DNA of 64,000 bases. Origin: Patiriisocius_A hiemis (GTDB lineage Bacteria > Bacteroidota > Bacteroidia > Flavobacteriales > Flavobacteriaceae). Below, piece after piece: positions 24,172 to 33,236 of this stretch. How positions within the stretch are numbered: the first letter of the stretch is position 1; every line of letters begins with the position of its first letter. Where the stretch lies: NCBI RefSeq assembly GCF_031846325.1, contig NZ_JAVRHZ010000002.1, positions 186,001 to 250,000 of the forward strand, written 5' to 3'. Below the pieces are notes generated by a model. That model made no database searches. It was not told where the DNA came from and saw nothing but the letters and a program-made list of their open reading frames with translations. The position numbers were made by a program, and so were the translations under genes.

Positions 24172-25692
24172 ATGATTGAAAAAATTAAAAACTTAATTTA
24201 TAACAAAAAATTACAAGTCATTCAATTAGACAAAAATGGTCTAGTTGTTGACACAGAAAATACTGTTTTTAATATTAAAAAAAATACAAAATTAACAGAC
24301 TTACATCCTTTTTTTGAATCTATAGCACCTCTTTTTGAAACTTTAATCGAACCAATAGAGTTTGCTTGTGTTAACCTAGAGATTGATAACAAAGAGATTA
24401 TTGCAGATATTAATCTTATTCAAGAAAAAGGCAATTTATTTATTACAATTTCAGATTTTACAGAGCATTACGAGTATTCTCATCCGCTTGTACAAGACAA
24501 AAACGAGGCTATTATAGAAAAATACAAACTTGCCTTTGAACGTGATTTGTTGTTTGAAAAAGAAAAGTTTAAAAATACTTTTCTAGCCAATATTAACCAT
24601 GAAATTAGAAATCCTCTAAATAACCTATTAGGGTTTATGGACATTCTAACAGAAGATAAACAACTTTCTTACAACCAAAAAGAGACACTTAATATCATGC
24701 AAAAAACAGGCTCCCACCTTAAGGTGCTTATGGATGATATGCTTGATATTTCAAAAATTGAAAAAGGAGAAATTGAGGTAAAACATATTCCCTTTAACGT
24801 TCGTCCTCTTGTAAAAAATCTACTTAAACATTTTACTTCAAAATTTAGCAACAAACCTATTGAAACAGATCTAGAAATAGATGAAAATGTTCCTAATAGA
24901 ATACTTGGAGACCCAACTAGATTAAATCAAATACTTTTTAATTTAATTAATAATGCTTTTCTATACACAGATACTGGTAATATTAAAATCAAACTAGATT
25001 GTAATGACAAAAAAGTAATTGACGGAAAATCATTTATTAACTTCAGCATAAGTGACACAGGAAAAGGGTTTTCAAAAGAAAGTATAGATACTATTTTTGA
25101 ATCTTATCATCAACTTCAATTAAAAAAAATACATCCTTTAGGTCAAGGTTTAGGGCTTAAAATTGTAAAAGAATTAATCACAGTTTTACATGGGGATATT
25201 ACAGTAAAAAGTCTTGAAGGAAAGGGCACCACCTTTAAATTTACACTCCCTTTTGAAGTAGCAAAGAAAACAACTGGAAAAAAATCGGTTCCTAAAGGTT
25301 CTGGAATACTGGTAAGCAAGCGTATTTTAATTATTGAAGATAAAGAAGTAGAGCAAATGTTGTTTATGAAGTTATTTCTTAATAACGACAAAGCATACCA
25401 AATAGAAATAGTAAAAACACCAGAACAATCTTTAGAATTATTAGAACAAAAAAAATATGATTTAATAATTATGAAAATGGTGTTCCCTTCAAAAAATGGG
25501 CTTCAAGTACTTAAGGATATTACCTCTCACAATAATGAAAAAATTAATAGCACTCCAGTCCTTATGGTGAGTGGTAATGCAGTTCTTTCAGAGCAAGAAA
25601 AAATACTAAGCGCAGGAGCTAAGGATTTCTTACCAAAACCATTTACTAAAAAAGAATTGTTCTCCAAATTAGGAGAAATATTAAAACAGTAG
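24172..25692 (+). CDS. Hybrid histidine kinase with degenerate receiver domain
   Basis: Residues 1-100 form an N-terminal PAS-like or unknown sensory domain with no membrane span, followed by a helix. The phosphoacceptor is H143 in NINHEIRNPLNNLLGF. ATPase motifs are the N box (NQILFNLINNAF), SDTGKGFS and GQGLGLKIVKEL. The C-terminal receiver-like domain (about 383-506) keeps the acidic pair (E389, D390), switch Ser in MVSGNA and Lys in PKPFT. The phosphoacceptor Asp position is Lys435 (IIMKMVFPSKNG). So the receiver probably cannot be phosphorylated. The gene starts 2 bp after the GTPase, which implies joint function. Confidence 0.9.
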   Translation: MIEKIKNLIYNKKLQVIQLDKNGLVVDTENTVFNIKKNTKLTDLHPFFESIAPLFETLIEPIEFACVNLEIDNKEIIADINLIQEKGNLFITISDFTEHYEYSHPLVQDKNEAIIEKYKLAFERDLLFEKEKFKNTFLANINHEIRNPLNNLLGFMDILTEDKQLSYNQKETLNIMQKTGSHLKVLMDDMLDISKIEKGEIEVKHIPFNVRPLVKNLLKHFTSKFSNKPIETDLEIDENVPNRILGDPTRLNQILFNLINNAFLYTDTGNIKIKLDCNDKKVIDGKSFINFSISDTGKGFSKESIDTIFESYHQLQLKKIHPLGQGLGLKIVKELITVLHGDITVKSLEGKGTTFKFTLPFEVAKKTTGKKSVPKGSGILVSKRILIIEDKEVEQMLFMKLFLNNDKAYQIEIVKTPEQSLELLEQKKYDLIIMKMVFPSKNGLQVLKDITSHNNEKINSTPVLMVSGNAVLSEQEKILSAGAKDFLPKPFTKKELFSKLGEILKQ

Positions 25693-25697
25693 TGTTA

Positions 25698-26120
25698 TTA
25701 CTTATTTAATAGGTAACGATAGTCTTCAAGATCAAGACCTCCGCTATAAATTTCTATAGACCGCTTAATTAGTTTTGCAGCAAGTGGCTCTGTGTACCCT
25801 AAACCAATGGCATATTTTTCTATTAAATGTTTCTCTTGGTCATCAATAGTATTATCTGCAAAAATCATTTTAAAAAGATCGTGCATACGCTCTAACCTTC
25901 TATCCGCATCATTAGGTGGATTAATAGGGTATTTTGTAGGGTCCTTTAAGACCTCTTTATATTCACTTTCATTAATGTCAAGTTTTCTTGCAAAACGCAT
26001 TAATAGTTTTTCTTCATCTGGAGTTAATTGTCCACTAGCTGCAGCCATATTTGCTATAGATGCAAAATGCCCTAAGTTTCTTTTATGTTCTCCGCTTTCA
26101 AATAAATCTGTAAATGACAT
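25698..26120 (-). CDS. TerB-like protein
   Basis: This 140-residue helical protein belongs to the TerB/DjlA-N group, named after the tellurite-resistance TerB but far more widespread. It has the family's negatively charged helical bundle: FASIANMAAASGQLTPDEEKLLMRFARKL with the Asp/Glu pair that can bind metal, and IFADNTIDDQEKHLIEKYA in the second half. There is no signal peptide. It is convergent with the histidine kinase (5-bp gap) and has its own -7 element. A stress or membrane-linked role is often suggested for the family; tellurite resistance should not be assumed. Confidence 0.83.
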   Translation of the reverse strand: MSFTDLFESGEHKRNLGHFASIANMAAASGQLTPDEEKLLMRFARKLDINESEYKEVLKDPTKYPINPPNDADRRLERMHDLFKMIFADNTIDDQEKHLIEKYAIGLGYTEPLAAKLIKRSIEIYSGGLDLEDYRYLLNK

Positions 26121-26137
26121 GGTATAATTTTAGACTA

Positions 26138-26145
26138 CAAATATA
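26138..26145 (-). promoter_or_regulatory. -7 element for the TerB-like gene
   Basis: On the minus strand this reads TATATTTG, a full consensus match 18 bp before the start codon at 26120. Confidence 0.55.
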
Positions 26146-26260
26146 ACTTTTGTTATTCTTTTTTTTTGAAATTTTCTTCGGAAAAAATAGTATCTCATAC
26201 TATCTTTTTCAATACGTATCTTTACTAAAAGATATACAACATAGAAGCACACTAGTAGCT

Positions 26261-27064
26261 ATGAAAAAAACACTACAAATTCTTAATTTAATTGCATTTA
26301 CAGTAACCATATATTTTAATTATGCTTCTAGTGCAGGCGTGTTTAACAATAAAACACAAGCAGACATAAGCGCTACGTATCAAACTTTATTTACACCCGC
26401 TGGGTATGCATTTGCGATTTGGGGACTTATTTATCTATTACTTTTTGGTTTTATTATATATCAATCAAGAAGTCTTTTTGTAAAAGTACGCGACGATTCA
26501 TTCATTCTTAAAACAGGTTGGTGGTTTATTTTAAGTTGTATTGCAAATAGCGTATGGTGCTATCTCTTTGTTACGGATTATATAGGACTTTCGGTACTTG
26601 TTATTTTCTTTTTACTCTTCTGTTTACTTAAAATTGTAGTTAAAAACAGTATGGAATTATGGGATGCTCCTATTTCAGTAATTACTTTTTTATGGTGGCC
26701 TTTTGTTATTTATAGTGGTTGGCTAACGGTAGCCTGTATTGCAAATGTTGCAGCCTATCTAGTTAAAATTGGCTGGGATGGTTTTGGTATTTCACACGTA
26801 ATTTGGACGTGTATTTTAATAGTTATTGCAACTGTAATAAATCTATTAATTACTTGGAAACGTAATATGCGTGAGTTTGCACTAGTGGGTGCTTGGGCGT
26901 TAGTCGCTATTGCAGTAGCAAATTGGAATACTCAAGAAACTGTAAAATATATCGCTCTTATAAGTGCAGGGATGCTAGTGCTAAGTAGTAGCATTCATGC
27001 TTTTATAAATCGAGACACTAATCCTGCGATTAAGTGTTTAGAGTATTTTAAAAAGCCTAAATAA
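26261..27064 (+). CDS. TspO/MBR-related tryptophan-rich membrane protein
   Basis: From the ATG at 26261 the protein has 267 residues and about eight hydrophobic spans with many Trp, Tyr and Phe. FTPAGYAFAIWGLIYLLLFGF resembles the first TspO motif (F.P....I.WGLIY.L), and WWFILSCIANSVWCYLF and LLITWKRNM are typical of Bacteroidetes proteins annotated as tryptophan-rich sensory proteins. The length is greater than classic TspO (about 160), so it is a distant relative. An upstream in-frame start at 26150 gives an unnatural N-terminus and is rejected. The ligand is unknown; family members bind porphyrins. Confidence 0.72.
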   Translation: MKKTLQILNLIAFTVTIYFNYASSAGVFNNKTQADISATYQTLFTPAGYAFAIWGLIYLLLFGFIIYQSRSLFVKVRDDSFILKTGWWFILSCIANSVWCYLFVTDYIGLSVLVIFFLLFCLLKIVVKNSMELWDAPISVITFLWWPFVIYSGWLTVACIANVAAYLVKIGWDGFGISHVIWTCILIVIATVINLLITWKRNMREFALVGAWALVAIAVANWNTQETVKYIALISAGMLVLSSSIHAFINRDTNPAIKCLEYFKKPK

Positions 27065-27129
27065 ATTCAATAAAGTTATTATTAGTCATAAAAAAATATA
27101 ATTCATATCTTTAAGAAACTACATTAGTT

Positions 27130-28590
27130 ATGAAGCAGGTTTTATTTATATTTTTTTTTAGTGTTTATTTTACTGGCATTGGACAAACCCAAATAGGTCA
27201 GAACATTGAGGGCGAAGCCAGCGATAATAGATTTGGCTCGTCAGTAAGTTTTAGTGCAGATGGAAATATACTAGCAATAGGAGCACCAAAATACGATGGC
27301 GCCAATGGAGTTAATACTGGCCAAGTAAAGGTCTATCAAAATAATAACGGTACGTGGTCACAACTAGGTCAAGCTATAGAGGGTGAAGCTGCTGGAGATA
27401 GATTTGGAAATTCTGTAAGCTTAAGTGGCAATGGAAACATACTAGCTGTTGGAGCCCCTAGACATGATGGAGTAAATGGTGATGACTCTGGCGATGTTAG
27501 GGTATATGAAAACATTAACGGTACCTGGACTCAAATAGGTTTAGATATAAACGGTGAAGCCGAAGATGATAGATTTGGCTCATCTGTAAGTTTAAGTGAT
27601 GATGGAAACATACTAGCGGTTGGCGCTCCTAATAATGAAGGCATCTTTATATTTATTAATACTGGTCATGTAAGAGTATTTGAAAACATAAATAATTCGT
27701 GGTCTCAAATAGGTGAAGATATTGAGACATCAGCACAAGCTGCCCAAATTGGTCATTCCGTTAGTTTAAGTGCAGATGGCACCATTGTAGCTATTGGAGC
27801 CCCGGGTTATGGAATTTCTGCAGGTTATGTCATAATATACCAAAATGACAATGGAACTTGGTCTCAAATTGGACAAGGCATTGAAGGGAACACTTATGAC
27901 GAATTTGGAACTTGTGTTAGATTAAGTTCTGACGGAAATACGCTTGCAGTAGGAGCAATTAGAAGAGAATTGGCAACTCCAAATAACCTTAATTATGTAA
28001 AAGTCTTTAAATATACCTCAAACAGCTGGTCACAAGTAAGCGAAAAAATTTCTGGTGAAAATCCTTCAGATTTATTTGGTGCTGTTTTAAGTTTAAATGA
28101 TGAGGGCAATGTATTAGCAGTTGGAGCGCCTAATATATATAGTAGTGATAACGGCTACGCCATGATATTTAGAAACACTAGTGACTCTTGGTCTCAAATT
28201 GGAGAAAAAATTGAAGGTTTTTCTACCATGGATCAATTTGGCAGTACTTTAAGTTTAAATAGTGAAGGAAATAAAATTGCTATTGGAGAGCCAAGCTTTA
28301 TGTCAGAAAAAGGATATGTCCAAATATATGACCTTGACGGAATATTAAACAATAATGAGGTAGCTAAAATAGAGTTTTCACTATTCCCCAACCCTGCAAG
28401 TGAGCAATTTAAAATTCAACTAGAAGCTGGGGACATTTTAAAAAATGTAAACCTATATACTACAAAAGGAAGATTGATTAAAACAAGTAGGTTTTATTCA
28501 ACAGATATCTCTAATCTAAGTAAAGGATTATATTTTGTTGAAGTTACAAGTCAATATGGAAAAGCAACTAAATCACTAATAATAAAATAA
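27130..28590 (+). CDS. T9SS-exported repeat protein with integrin/FG-GAP-like repeats
   Basis: This 486-residue exported protein begins with a signal peptide (MKQVLFIFFFSVYFTGIGQ). Seven or so repeats of about 58 residues follow, each with RFGSSVSLSxDGNILAVGAP, a GxVRVY strand and a W-containing strand (GTWSQIGxxIEGE). They form the blades of an FG-GAP/integrin-alpha-like beta-propeller. The last 75 residues (about 410-486) are a type A sorting domain of the type IX system: SLFPNPASEQF, then NLSKGLYFVEVTSQYGKATKSLIIK-type ending. It is thus a cell-surface or secreted protein. Ligand unknown. Confidence 0.85.
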   Translation: MKQVLFIFFFSVYFTGIGQTQIGQNIEGEASDNRFGSSVSFSADGNILAIGAPKYDGANGVNTGQVKVYQNNNGTWSQLGQAIEGEAAGDRFGNSVSLSGNGNILAVGAPRHDGVNGDDSGDVRVYENINGTWTQIGLDINGEAEDDRFGSSVSLSDDGNILAVGAPNNEGIFIFINTGHVRVFENINNSWSQIGEDIETSAQAAQIGHSVSLSADGTIVAIGAPGYGISAGYVIIYQNDNGTWSQIGQGIEGNTYDEFGTCVRLSSDGNTLAVGAIRRELATPNNLNYVKVFKYTSNSWSQVSEKISGENPSDLFGAVLSLNDEGNVLAVGAPNIYSSDNGYAMIFRNTSDSWSQIGEKIEGFSTMDQFGSTLSLNSEGNKIAIGEPSFMSEKGYVQIYDLDGILNNNEVAKIEFSLFPNPASEQFKIQLEAGDILKNVNLYTTKGRLIKTSRFYSTDISNLSKGLYFVEVTSQYGKATKSLIIK

Positions 28591-28592
28591 AA

Positions 28593-29735
28593 CTGAACAA
28601 CCAAAACCACCTTTTTTCATTAGATAAAAACAACACTTACTTAAATGGGGCATATATGTCTCCACAACTAAAAAGTGTTGAAGCAATTGGCATTAATAAC
28701 CTTAAAAGAAAAAGCAATCCGTTTTCAATTTCTGTAGATGATTTCTTTTCAGAAAAAAAAGTACTAAAAAATCGTTTTACTCAATTAATTGAGGCTCCAG
28801 ATCCAGAATACATTGCTATAATCCCATCAGTATCTTACGGTATTGCAAATGCGGTTGCTAATATTCCATTTTTAAAAGGAGACGAAATTATAGTATTAGA
28901 AGAGCAGTTTCCAAGTAATTATTATGCATGGAAGCAATTAGAAAAAGAAAAAGGCGTAGTAGTTAAAACCATTACTGCACCTCCCATTTCAAAGGATAGA
29001 GCTAGCCGATGGAATACGGATATCTTAAATACAATTTCAAAAAAAACCAAATGTGTTGCCATCCCGCAAGTGCATTGGGCGGATGGTACATTGTTCAATC
29101 TAAGAGAAATTAAAGAGAAAGTCGCTCAAGCAGATGGGTATTTAATTATAGATGGAACACAAAGTGTGGGTGCTATGCCTTTTTCGGTTAACGAAATACA
29201 ACCAGATGCGTTAATATGTGGTGGTTACAAATGGTTACTAGGCCCCTACAGTATTGGTGTTGCCTATTACGGAGAACGTTTCCATAACGGAACGCCTATT
29301 GAGAATAACTGGATGAACCATATAGGTAGTGAAAATTTTACAAATCTTGTAAATTATAACCACTTGCTTAAACCAAAAGCTACGCGCTATGACGTTGGAG
29401 AAAGTAGCAATTTTATATTAACGCCTATGCTTTCTGAAGCTATTAAACAACTCCTTGAGTGGAAACCGGCTAACATACAAGAATACTGCAAAAGCATTAA
29501 TCAAAAAGCTATAAATACATTACTAGAGAACGGCTACTTTATTGAGGACGCTGCTAATAGAGGGCATCACTTATTTGGTATATACCTGCCCAAAAACCGT
29601 GACATCGAGACCCTTAAATCAAAGATAAAATCGCAAAATATTTCAGTCTCGTATCGAGGAAATGCAATACGCGTATCGCCAAGTGTGTATAATAGCAAAG
29701 AAGAACTAGAAAAATTGGTTTCTTGTTTCATTTAA
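28593..29735 (+). CDS. Class V aminotransferase-fold PLP enzyme (probable CTG start)
   Basis: This PLP-dependent enzyme of the NifS/kynureninase-like class V group has DGTQSVGAMPF (Asp that contacts the PLP ring) and GGYKWLLGPYSIG, where Lys forms the internal aldimine. HWADGTLFNLREI is also family-like. The first ATG in the frame is at 28656, but the frame is open upstream and encodes LDKNNTYLNGAYM, the conserved opening of the family. No ATG, GTG or TTG is present; the only plausible start is CTG at 28593, 3 bp after the previous stop. Its substrate is unknown. Using only the ATG would remove 21 residues. Confidence 0.8.
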   Translation: MNNQNHLFSLDKNNTYLNGAYMSPQLKSVEAIGINNLKRKSNPFSISVDDFFSEKKVLKNRFTQLIEAPDPEYIAIIPSVSYGIANAVANIPFLKGDEIIVLEEQFPSNYYAWKQLEKEKGVVVKTITAPPISKDRASRWNTDILNTISKKTKCVAIPQVHWADGTLFNLREIKEKVAQADGYLIIDGTQSVGAMPFSVNEIQPDALICGGYKWLLGPYSIGVAYYGERFHNGTPIENNWMNHIGSENFTNLVNYNHLLKPKATRYDVGESSNFILTPMLSEAIKQLLEWKPANIQEYCKSINQKAINTLLENGYFIEDAANRGHHLFGIYLPKNRDIETLKSKIKSQNISVSYRGNAIRVSPSVYNSKEELEKLVSCFI

Positions 29736-29757
29736 AAAATCCCTATAGTATCTTTGT
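29724..29757 (+). promoter_or_regulatory. Promoter for mfd
   Basis: TATCTTTG (29750-29757) matches TAnnTTTG, with TTG at 29724-29726 separated by 23 bp. The predicted start lies near 29763, 30 bp before the ATG at 29794. Confidence 0.55.
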
Positions 29758-29793
29758 TACTTCAAAAAATAAATCCGAATCTTCGGGCAATTA

Positions 29794-32700
29794 ATGAGTA
29801 AAACACTTGTAAACTCACTTTTCGCAAAGTCTTCGCAACTGCGATTACTTGAAAAATCTATTGCCCAATCTCAAAATAAAACGGTAGTATCTGGTCTTGT
29901 AGGCTCCTCTGTTTCCATAGTTATAGCCCAGGCTTTTAGACAAAGTGAACTCCCGTTTTTACTCATTTTTAATGACAAAGAAGAAGCCGCATATCACTTA
30001 AACGATTTAGAGAATCTAGTAGGTGATGAGACTGTACTTTTCTACCCTGGGAGCTATAGAAGGCCATATCAAATTGAAGAAACAGACAATGCAAATGTAT
30101 TGCTACGAAGTGAAGTTTTAAACAGAATAAATTCTAGAAGAAAACCAGCAATAATTGTTACCTATCCAGAAGCCTTATTTGAGAAAGTAGTAACCAAAAA
30201 AGAGCTGGAAAAAAACACATTAAAACTCTCTGTTGGAGAAGAAGTTTCTATAGACTTTGTAAACGAAGTATTGTTTGAATATAAGTTTAAAAGAACCGAT
30301 TTTGTGACAGAACCTGGTGAGTTTTCGGTACGTGGAGGGATTTTAGATGTATTTAGTTTTAGTAATGATGTTCCCTACAGAATAGAGTTTTTTGGTGATG
30401 AAGTAGATAGCATTCGAACCTTTGATGTAGAAACACAACTTTCTGAAGAGCAGCTTAAAAAAATTGCAATTATACCCAATGTAGAAAACAAAATGCTAGA
30501 CGAAAAGCGTGAGAGTTTTCTAAAATATATTGCAAACAAAACAGTAGTTTGTTTAAAAAACGAAGAACTTATAAGTGCTGCCATAGATAAACTATTTATA
30601 AAAGCTACAGAAGCATTTAGCCAACAAGAAGGAGAAGTAAAACTGCATCAACCAGAAGAGCTGTTCTGCACTTCAACACTTTTAAGTAAGCAACTTGATA
30701 GTTTTACGAAAATTATATTATCTAATAAAAATACATCGTCAAATAGCAATATTACATTTAATACGGTTCCGCAGCCCTCATTCAATAAACAATTTAACTT
30801 ATTGATTGAAAACTTAAACCAGAATACGGTAGACGGTTACAAAAACTATATCTTTTGCAGTACAGCATCCCAAGCAAAGCGTTTTCACGATATTTTTGAA
30901 GATGCACAAGGGCATGTAGAACAATATGAAACTGTTGTCTTCCCCTTATACCAAGGGTTTATTGATTATGAAAGCAGGAATGTTTGTTATACAGACCATC
31001 AAATTTTTGAGCGTTATCATAAATTCAATTTAAAAAATGGCTATGCAAAAAAACAGGCTATTACGTTAAAAGAGCTCACCAATCTTGAAGTTGGAGATTA
31101 CGTAACACATATAGATCATGGGATTGGAAAATTTGGCGGACTCCAAAAAATAGATATAGAAGGCAAACAACAAGAAGCTATCAAGTTAATTTACGGCGAA
31201 CGAGATATATTATACCTCAGTATACATTCTTTACATAAAATTAGTAAATACAATGGTAAGGATGGTACCACGCCCAAAATTTATAAGCTAGGTAGTGCTG
31301 CCTGGAAAAAACTGAAACAAAAAACAAAAGCTAGAGTAAAAGAAATCGCTTTTAACCTTATTGAACTATATGCAAAAAGAAGGCTTCAAAAAGGGTTTCA
31401 ATATAGTCCAGATAGCTACTTACAACATGAGTTGGAGTCTTCGTTTATTTATGAAGATACGCCAGATCAATCTACTGCTACAGCAGATGTAAAAGCAGAT
31501 ATGGAAAGTGATAGACCTATGGACAGGTTGGTTTGTGGGGATGTAGGTTTTGGTAAAACCGAAGTTGCCATACGAGCGGCATTTAAAGCTGTAGATAACA
31601 ACAAGCAAGTTGCCGTACTTGTTCCTACTACTATTTTAGCTTTTCAGCATCATAAAACATTTAGTGAGCGCCTTGCAGAAATGCCTGTAAATGTAGATTA
31701 CCTCAACCGCTTCAGAACTGCAAAAGAACGCAGAAAAGTATTGGAAGATTTAAAAAACGGAAGGCTCGATATTGTTATAGGTACACATCAATTGGTAAGC
31801 AAGGCTATAGAATTTAAAGATTTAGGACTACTTATTATTGATGAAGAACAAAAGTTTGGAGTTGCAGTAAAAGACAAATTAAAAACCATTAAAGAAAATG
31901 TAGACACACTTACATTAACTGCTACCCCTATACCTAGGACCTTACAGTTTAGTTTAATGGCTGCTAGAGATTTAAGCGTGATTACTACACCACCACCTAA
32001 CCGCTATCCGGTAGAAACACATGTAGTCCGATTTAATGAAGAAACCATAAGAGATGCCGTTAGGTATGAGATCTCTAGAGGAGGACAAGTATTTTTTGTG
32101 CATAATCGTATAGAAAATATTAAAGAAGTCGCTGGGATGATTCAACGAGTAGTCCCAGATGCTAAAATAGGCATTGGCCATGGGCAGATGGAAGGAAAAA
32201 AACTAGAGCAACTCATGCTTGGTTTTATGAATAATGAATTTGATGTATTAGTTTCTACAACTATTATAGAAAGTGGATTAGATGTCCCAAATGCAAATAC
32301 AATTTTTATAAATAATGCCAATAATTTTGGATTGAGTGATTTACACCAAATGCGTGGACGTGTAGGGCGAAGTAATAAAAAAGCGTTCTGTTATTTTATT
32401 ACACCTCCTTATTCTGCCATGACCGAAGATGCTAGAAAACGTATTACTGCTCTAGAACAATTTAGTGAATTAGGAAGTGGTCTTAATATCGCAATGAAAG
32501 ATTTGGAAATACGAGGTGCAGGGGATTTGTTAGGCGGCGAGCAAAGTGGGTTTATAAATGAAATTGGGTTTGAAACTTACCAAAAAATATTAAGCGAAGC
32601 CATTGATGAACTTAAAGAAAAGGAATTTAAGGATTTATATGCCGAAAGCGATAAAAATTTTAAAAGCAGAAGTTTTGTAAAAGAAGTGGTTATCGATACT

Positions 32701-33141
32701 GACTTTGAGTTATTATTCCCAGACGATTACATTAACAATATTACCGAAAGACTAAACCTCTACACTAAACTTAACGAAGTTAAAGACGAAAAAGGATTAC
32801 AAGATTTTGAAAAAGAACTAGTGGATAGGTTTGGAGAGTTACCAACGCCAGTAATTGATTTATTAGACAGCGTTAGAATTAAGTGGGTTGCTATAACCAT
32901 GGGATTAGAGCGTGTGGTTATGAAAAAAGGGAAGTTAGTTGGTTATTTTGTTAGCGACCAGCAAAGTGATTTCTATCAAAGTCCAGCGTTTGGCAAAGTA
33001 CTACAGTTTGTGCAAAATAACTCACAACAAGTTGTGATGAAAGAAAAAAACACTAGAAACGGATTACGCCTTCTGTTAACCATCGATAAAGTAAATTCTG
33101 TAAAAAGAGCCCTTGAGTTACTTAAAAACTTTTCGGCTTAA
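29794..33141 (+). CDS. mfd: Transcription-repair coupling factor
   Basis: Mfd is the translocase that removes RNA polymerase stalled at DNA lesions and recruits UvrABC. The 1115-residue chain has the UvrB-like N-terminal region (LFYPGSYRRPYQIEE), the polymerase-interaction domain (VGDYVTHIDHGIGKFGGL), and the superfamily 2 translocase: Walker A GDVGFGKTEVAIRAAF, the DEEQKFG motif, TLTATPIPRTL, then ESGLDVPNANT, HQMRGRVGRSNK and GAGDLLGGEQSG. The C-terminal TRCF domain follows (about 960-1090). Length fits the family. It has its own promoter. Confidence 0.97.
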   Translation: MSKTLVNSLFAKSSQLRLLEKSIAQSQNKTVVSGLVGSSVSIVIAQAFRQSELPFLLIFNDKEEAAYHLNDLENLVGDETVLFYPGSYRRPYQIEETDNANVLLRSEVLNRINSRRKPAIIVTYPEALFEKVVTKKELEKNTLKLSVGEEVSIDFVNEVLFEYKFKRTDFVTEPGEFSVRGGILDVFSFSNDVPYRIEFFGDEVDSIRTFDVETQLSEEQLKKIAIIPNVENKMLDEKRESFLKYIANKTVVCLKNEELISAAIDKLFIKATEAFSQQEGEVKLHQPEELFCTSTLLSKQLDSFTKIILSNKNTSSNSNITFNTVPQPSFNKQFNLLIENLNQNTVDGYKNYIFCSTASQAKRFHDIFEDAQGHVEQYETVVFPLYQGFIDYESRNVCYTDHQIFERYHKFNLKNGYAKKQAITLKELTNLEVGDYVTHIDHGIGKFGGLQKIDIEGKQQEAIKLIYGERDILYLSIHSLHKISKYNGKDGTTPKIYKLGSAAWKKLKQKTKARVKEIAFNLIELYAKRRLQKGFQYSPDSYLQHELESSFIYEDTPDQSTATADVKADMESDRPMDRLVCGDVGFGKTEVAIRAAFKAVDNNKQVAVLVPTTILAFQHHKTFSERLAEMPVNVDYLNRFRTAKERRKVLEDLKNGRLDIVIGTHQLVSKAIEFKDLGLLIIDEEQKFGVAVKDKLKTIKENVDTLTLTATPIPRTLQFSLMAARDLSVITTPPPNRYPVETHVVRFNEETIRDAVRYEISRGGQVFFVHNRIENIKEVAGMIQRVVPDAKIGIGHGQMEGKKLEQLMLGFMNNEFDVLVSTTIIESGLDVPNANTIFINNANNFGLSDLHQMRGRVGRSNKKAFCYFITPPYSAMTEDARKRITALEQFSELGSGLNIAMKDLEIRGAGDLLGGEQSGFINEIGFETYQKILSEAIDELKEKEFKDLYAESDKNFKSRSFVKEVVIDTDFELLFPDDYINNITERLNLYTKLNEVKDEKGLQDFEKELVDRFGELPTPVIDLLDSVRIKWVAITMGLERVVMKKGKLVGYFVSDQQSDFYQSPAFGKVLQFVQNNSQQVVMKEKNTRNGLRLLLTIDKVNSVKRALELLKNFSA

Positions 33142-33149
33142 TATTTGAT

Positions 33150-33210
33150 TTATAGACCATGTCTAGTTGAGGCCTTTGATTGAGCTCAGGACAAGCTTAT
33201 ATCGAAGCCT
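33150..33210. repeat. Dispersed intergenic repeat (GCTTGTCCTGAGC type)
   Basis: Read on the minus strand, this gap contains GCTTGTCCTGAGCTCAATCA followed by AAGG, close to the common Bacteroidetes repeat GCCTGTCCTGAGC..GTCGAAGG. Only one copy lies here, so it is assigned by resemblance, not by comparison within the window. Confidence 0.45.
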
Positions 33211-33236
33211 TATTAAATAAATTCTATATTTACTTT

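Noticed and set aside
26150..26260. Early start for the TspO-like gene
   Set aside because: The added 37 residues include a run of Phe and Tyr with no family match, and the ATG at 26261 gives a normal N-terminus.
27130..28590. Calling the repeat protein an integrin or hydrolase
   Set aside because: Repeats resemble FG-GAP blades, but no enzymatic motif is present.
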